Of a stretch of DNA of 64,000 bases, positions 59,610 to 64,000 are shown in pieces. The first letter of the stretch is position 1; every line of letters begins with the position of its first letter. The stretch is from the NCBI RefSeq assembly GCF_016238445.1, contig NZ_JABANU010000005.1:1-64000 (forward strand). Reading direction: 5' to 3'. Origin of the DNA: Staphylococcus canis (GTDB lineage: Bacteria > Bacillota > Bacilli > Staphylococcales > Staphylococcaceae). Both the position numbers and the translations under genes were made by a program. The notes beneath the pieces are model-generated. The model was given only the letters and a program-made list of their open reading frames with translations. It made no database searches and was not told where the DNA came from.

Positions 59610-60134
59610 TTGGCTGAACGTGTCGTTTTAGATGAATCTGCAATTAATCGAACTGTAACGAGAATTGCTCACGAAATACTAGAGTACAATAAAGGATCAC
59701 AAAATCTTGCTTTATTAGGTATTAAGACGCGCGGTGAATTTTTAGCGAAACGCATTCAACAAAAAATTCAGCAAATCGAAGAAGCTGAAGTTCCGACTGG
59801 AACGCTAGATATTACCAATTTTAGAGATGATAATGAATCACGTACTCAAGATCAGTCTAAAACATTTCAGATTAATACTGACATCAATAATCGAGTTGTT
59901 ATTTTAGTTGATGATGTATTATACACTGGACGCACTGTTAGAGCATCACTGGATGCGATATTATTACATAGTCGTCCGCAAAAAATTGGCCTTGCTACTT
60001 TAGTGGATCGTGGCCATCGTGAGCTACCGATTCGTGCTGATTTTGTTGGTAAGAATATACCAACATCTCACAAAGAATCCGTTGAAGTGTATCTCGAAGA
60101 AGTAGATTCTAAAAATGCAGTAGTTATAAAATAA
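59610..60134 (+). CDS. pyrR: PyrR, pyr operon attenuation regulator / uracil phosphoribosyltransferase
   Basis: Binds pyr mRNA in response to UMP or UTP and also has weak uracil phosphoribosyltransferase activity. About 174-177 residues, usual. The PRPP loop is [21 protein letters not shown] (about 92-112), and basic residues for RNA binding surround it. GAGGAGTGGCGAT precedes a TTG at 59610 ([16 protein letters not shown]); an ATA codon-led extension at 59601 is less likely as a start. First gene of the operon; both attenuators in the window would be its targets. Confidence 0.92.
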   Translation: MAERVVLDESAINRTVTRIAHEILEYNKGSQNLALLGIKTRGEFLAKRIQQKIQQIEEAEVPTGTLDITNFRDDNESRTQDQSKTFQINTDINNRVVILVDDVLYTGRTVRASLDAILLHSRPQKIGLATLVDRGHRELPIRADFVGKNIPTSHKESVEVYLEEVDSKNAVVIK

Positions 60135-60148
60135 TATGACCTTTTAAA

Positions 60149-60273
60149 TCAGTACGAGAGACTGACAAAGGTGACACTTTATACGTGTATGAGTAAAGGT
60201 AGATTTATATCCTTTTACAAAATATACGTATGTGTCTGTGCAGTCTCTTAACGTAATGTTAGGAGACTTTTTT
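60149..60273 (+). promoter_or_regulatory. Second PyrR-type attenuator, between pyrR and pyrP
   Basis: A small hairpin TCAGT-ACGAGAG-ACTGA (60149-60165) carries a GAGAG loop like PyrR sites, though less like the consensus than in the first leader. AGAGACTG (60157-60164) can pair with CAGTCTCT (60241-60248), an antiterminator that would exclude the terminator AGTCTCTTAAC / GTTAGGAGACT (60242-60268) with six T. The terminator lies just before pyrP's ribosome site. Confidence 0.8.
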
Positions 60274-60294
60274 GTAGAGAAAGGACGAATAACC

Positions 60295-62497
<2,203 letters not shown>

Positions 62498-62498
62498 A

Positions 62499-63773
62499 AT
62501 GAAGTTAATTCAAAATACGAAAATGTTAGAAGCTGGACAATTGAAAAAGGTTGACGTACTTATCGAGGGTAAAACGATTAAAGAAATTGCTGAAAATATT
62601 GAAGTGACTAATGATATGAAAGTTATTGATGCAAAAGGGCATTTCTTGGCACCTGGATTTATCGATGTCCATGTGCACCTAAGAGAACCAGGCGGCGAAC
62701 ATAAAGAAACGATTGAAACAGGCACAAAAGCAGCAGCCCGCGGTGGTTTTACAACTGTATGTCCAATGCCAAATACTAAACCTGTGCCGGATACAGTAGA
62801 ACATATGGAAGCGCTCAATGAACGTATTAAGGAGACTGCACATGTTCGTGTACTACCTTATGCATCAATTACAATTCGTCAAGCTGGACAAGAACATGTA
62901 GATTTTGAAGCTTTAAGTAAAGAAGGTGCGTTTGCTTTTACAGATGACGGTGTAGGTGTTCAACAAGCTTCAATGATGTATGAAGCTATGCAAGCTGCTC
63001 AAAAATTAGATAAAGCGATTGTTGCACATTGTGAAGATAATAGTTTAATTTATGGCGGTGCAATGCACGAGGGGAAACGTAGTCAAGAGTTAGGTATCCC
63101 TGGTATTCCAAGTATTTGTGAGTCTGTTCAAATAGCACGTGATGTGCTTTTAAGTGAAGCAACAGGATGTCATTATCACGTTTGTCACGTTTCAACAAAA
63201 GAAAGTGTTCGTGTCATTCGAGATGCTAAAAAAGCAGGGATTCCAGTGACAGCAGAAGTGACACCGCATCATTTATTACTTACAGAAGATGATGTACCCG
63301 GAGATAATGCGATTTATAAAATGAATCCACCATTAAGAAGCAAAGCAGATCGTGAAGCACTAATTGAAGGATTATTAGACGGCACGATTGATTGTATTGC
63401 AACTGATCACGCACCACATGCTAAAGATGAAAAAGAACAACCAATGACGAGAGCACCATTTGGTATTGTAGGTAGTGAAACAGCATTTCCACTCTTGTAC
63501 ACACATTTTGTAAAAAACGGTGAATGGTCATTACAACAATTAGTAGACTATTTGACAACGAAACCCGCACAAACGTTTGATTTACCATATGGTAAGTTAG
63601 AACAAGGTGCGTTGGCGGATTTAACATTAATTAACTTAGATGATGAATTTGAAATTAAAGCAGAAGATTTCTTATCAAAAGGTACAAACACACCGTTTAT
63701 TGGTGAAAAAGTATATGGACAACCTGTATTAACAATGGTTGAAGGCGATATTCGTTTTGAGGAGGAAAAATAA
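62499..63773 (+). CDS. pyrC: Dihydroorotase
   Basis: Third enzyme, cyclizing carbamoyl aspartate to dihydroorotate. 424 residues, type I dihydroorotase. Metal ligands are in [13 protein letters not shown] (about 54-66), VAHCED, CHVST, and [14 protein letters not shown]. The metal-bridging carboxylated lysine of some types is replaced in this class; not assigned here. Its stop overlaps the carA start (TAATG). Confidence 0.96.
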   Translation: MKLIQNTKMLEAGQLKKVDVLIEGKTIKEIAENIEVTNDMKVIDAKGHFLAPGFIDVHVHLREPGGEHKETIETGTKAAARGGFTTVCPMPNTKPVPDTVEHMEALNERIKETAHVRVLPYASITIRQAGQEHVDFEALSKEGAFAFTDDGVGVQQASMMYEAMQAAQKLDKAIVAHCEDNSLIYGGAMHEGKRSQELGIPGIPSICESVQIARDVLLSEATGCHYHVCHVSTKESVRVIRDAKKAGIPVTAEVTPHHLLLTEDDVPGDNAIYKMNPPLRSKADREALIEGLLDGTIDCIATDHAPHAKDEKEQPMTRAPFGIVGSETAFPLLYTHFVKNGEWSLQQLVDYLTTKPAQTFDLPYGKLEQGALADLTLINLDDEFEIKAEDFLSKGTNTPFIGEKVYGQPVLTMVEGDIRFEEEK

Positions 63774-64000
63774 TGTTTGAGAAACGTTATCTTGTGTTTG
63801 AAGACGGGAGTCAATATGTAGGATTCAAATTAGGTTCAGATGAACTCACTCAAGGAGAAATTGTATTTACAACTGGAATGACAGGATATCAAGAAACAAT
63901 TTCAGATCCATCATTTACAGGACAAATCGTGACATTTACGTATCCTTTAATAGGAAATTACGGGATTAATCGAGATGATTTTGAATCATTAGTACCTACT
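63773..64000 (+). CDS. carA: Carbamoyl-phosphate synthase small subunit (partial, runs off the right edge)
   Basis: The first 76 codons are in the window. They start [21 protein letters not shown] and continue [21 protein letters not shown] and [19 protein letters not shown], the N-terminal domain of the glutaminase subunit that feeds ammonia into carbamoyl phosphate. The glutamine amidotransferase part lies beyond the window. Strong ribosome site GAGGAGG and 1-bp overlap with pyrC fit the order pyrB-pyrC-carA-carB. Confidence 0.95.
   Translation, partial: MFEKRYLVFEDGSQYVGFKLGSDELTQGEIVFTTGMTGYQETISDPSFTGQIVTFTYPLIGNYGINRDDFESLVPT

Noticed and set aside
62510..62818. 102-codon minus-strand frame inside pyrC
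   Set aside because: Antisense shadow of the dihydroorotase active-site region.

Overview
The window is a low-GC Firmicute chromosome segment whose gene content and order are those of a Staphylococcus core genome: pyc, ctaA/ctaB/ctaM, the ylb-rsmD-coaD group, pheST, mutS2-trxA-uvrC, sdhCAB-murI, the dcw division/wall cluster, ileS, lspA-rluD and the pyr operon. Many proteins match remembered S. aureus proteins closely, but the accessory genes between about 32 and 37 kb are not those of S. aureus, so a non-aureus staphylococcus is likely. I cannot name the species.

Layout. 0-6.4 kb: pyruvate carboxylase, then divergent heme A/heme O synthesis genes and an oxidase assembly factor. 6.5-13.1 kb: a ylbC/F/G-like cluster with rsmD, coaD, tmcAL, a DUF177 protein and rpmF (L32). 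13.2-24.3 kb: an rRNA methyltransferase, T-box-controlled pheST, rnhC, zapA, cvpA, polX, mutS2 and trxA. 24.3-31.9 kb: a structured intergenic repeat, uvrC, succinate dehydrogenase, murI, an ITPase and a phosphoesterase. 31.9-36.6 kb is the accessory zone. It holds a small secreted three-repeat protein, a decayed element-like stretch ending at tRNA-Arg, a Ktr-type potassium transporter, and a phenol-soluble modulin (PSM) locus: a 23-residue alpha-type peptide on the minus strand diverging from two nearly identical beta-type peptides, with AgrA-like boxes between. 36.7-39.7 kb: a HAD phosphatase, a GNAT acetyltransferase and bshC.

39.8-57.0 kb is the dcw cluster in the staphylococcal order: mraZ, rsmH, ftsL, pbp1, mraY, murD, divIB, ftsA, ftsZ, ylmD, ylmE, sepF, ylmG, ylmH, divIVA, then T-box-controlled ileS. 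57-64 kb: a small membrane protein of unknown function, lspA, rluD and the pyrimidine operon pyrR-pyrP-pyrB-pyrC-carA, with PyrR-type attenuators before pyrR and before pyrP. The window ends inside carA.

Most genes are ordinary core genes. The least explained parts are the secreted 29-residue-repeat protein (32340-32651), the bidirectional PSM locus (35636-36613), the small ORFs beside tRNA-Arg, and the 122-124 bp repeat units between trxA and uvrC. In S. aureus the region after the rdgB/phosphoesterase pair carries secreted virulence factors and psm-beta genes, so this looks like the same variable zone with different cargo. Several starts are placed downstream of the longest ORF where the Shine-Dalgarno site and family N-terminus agree.
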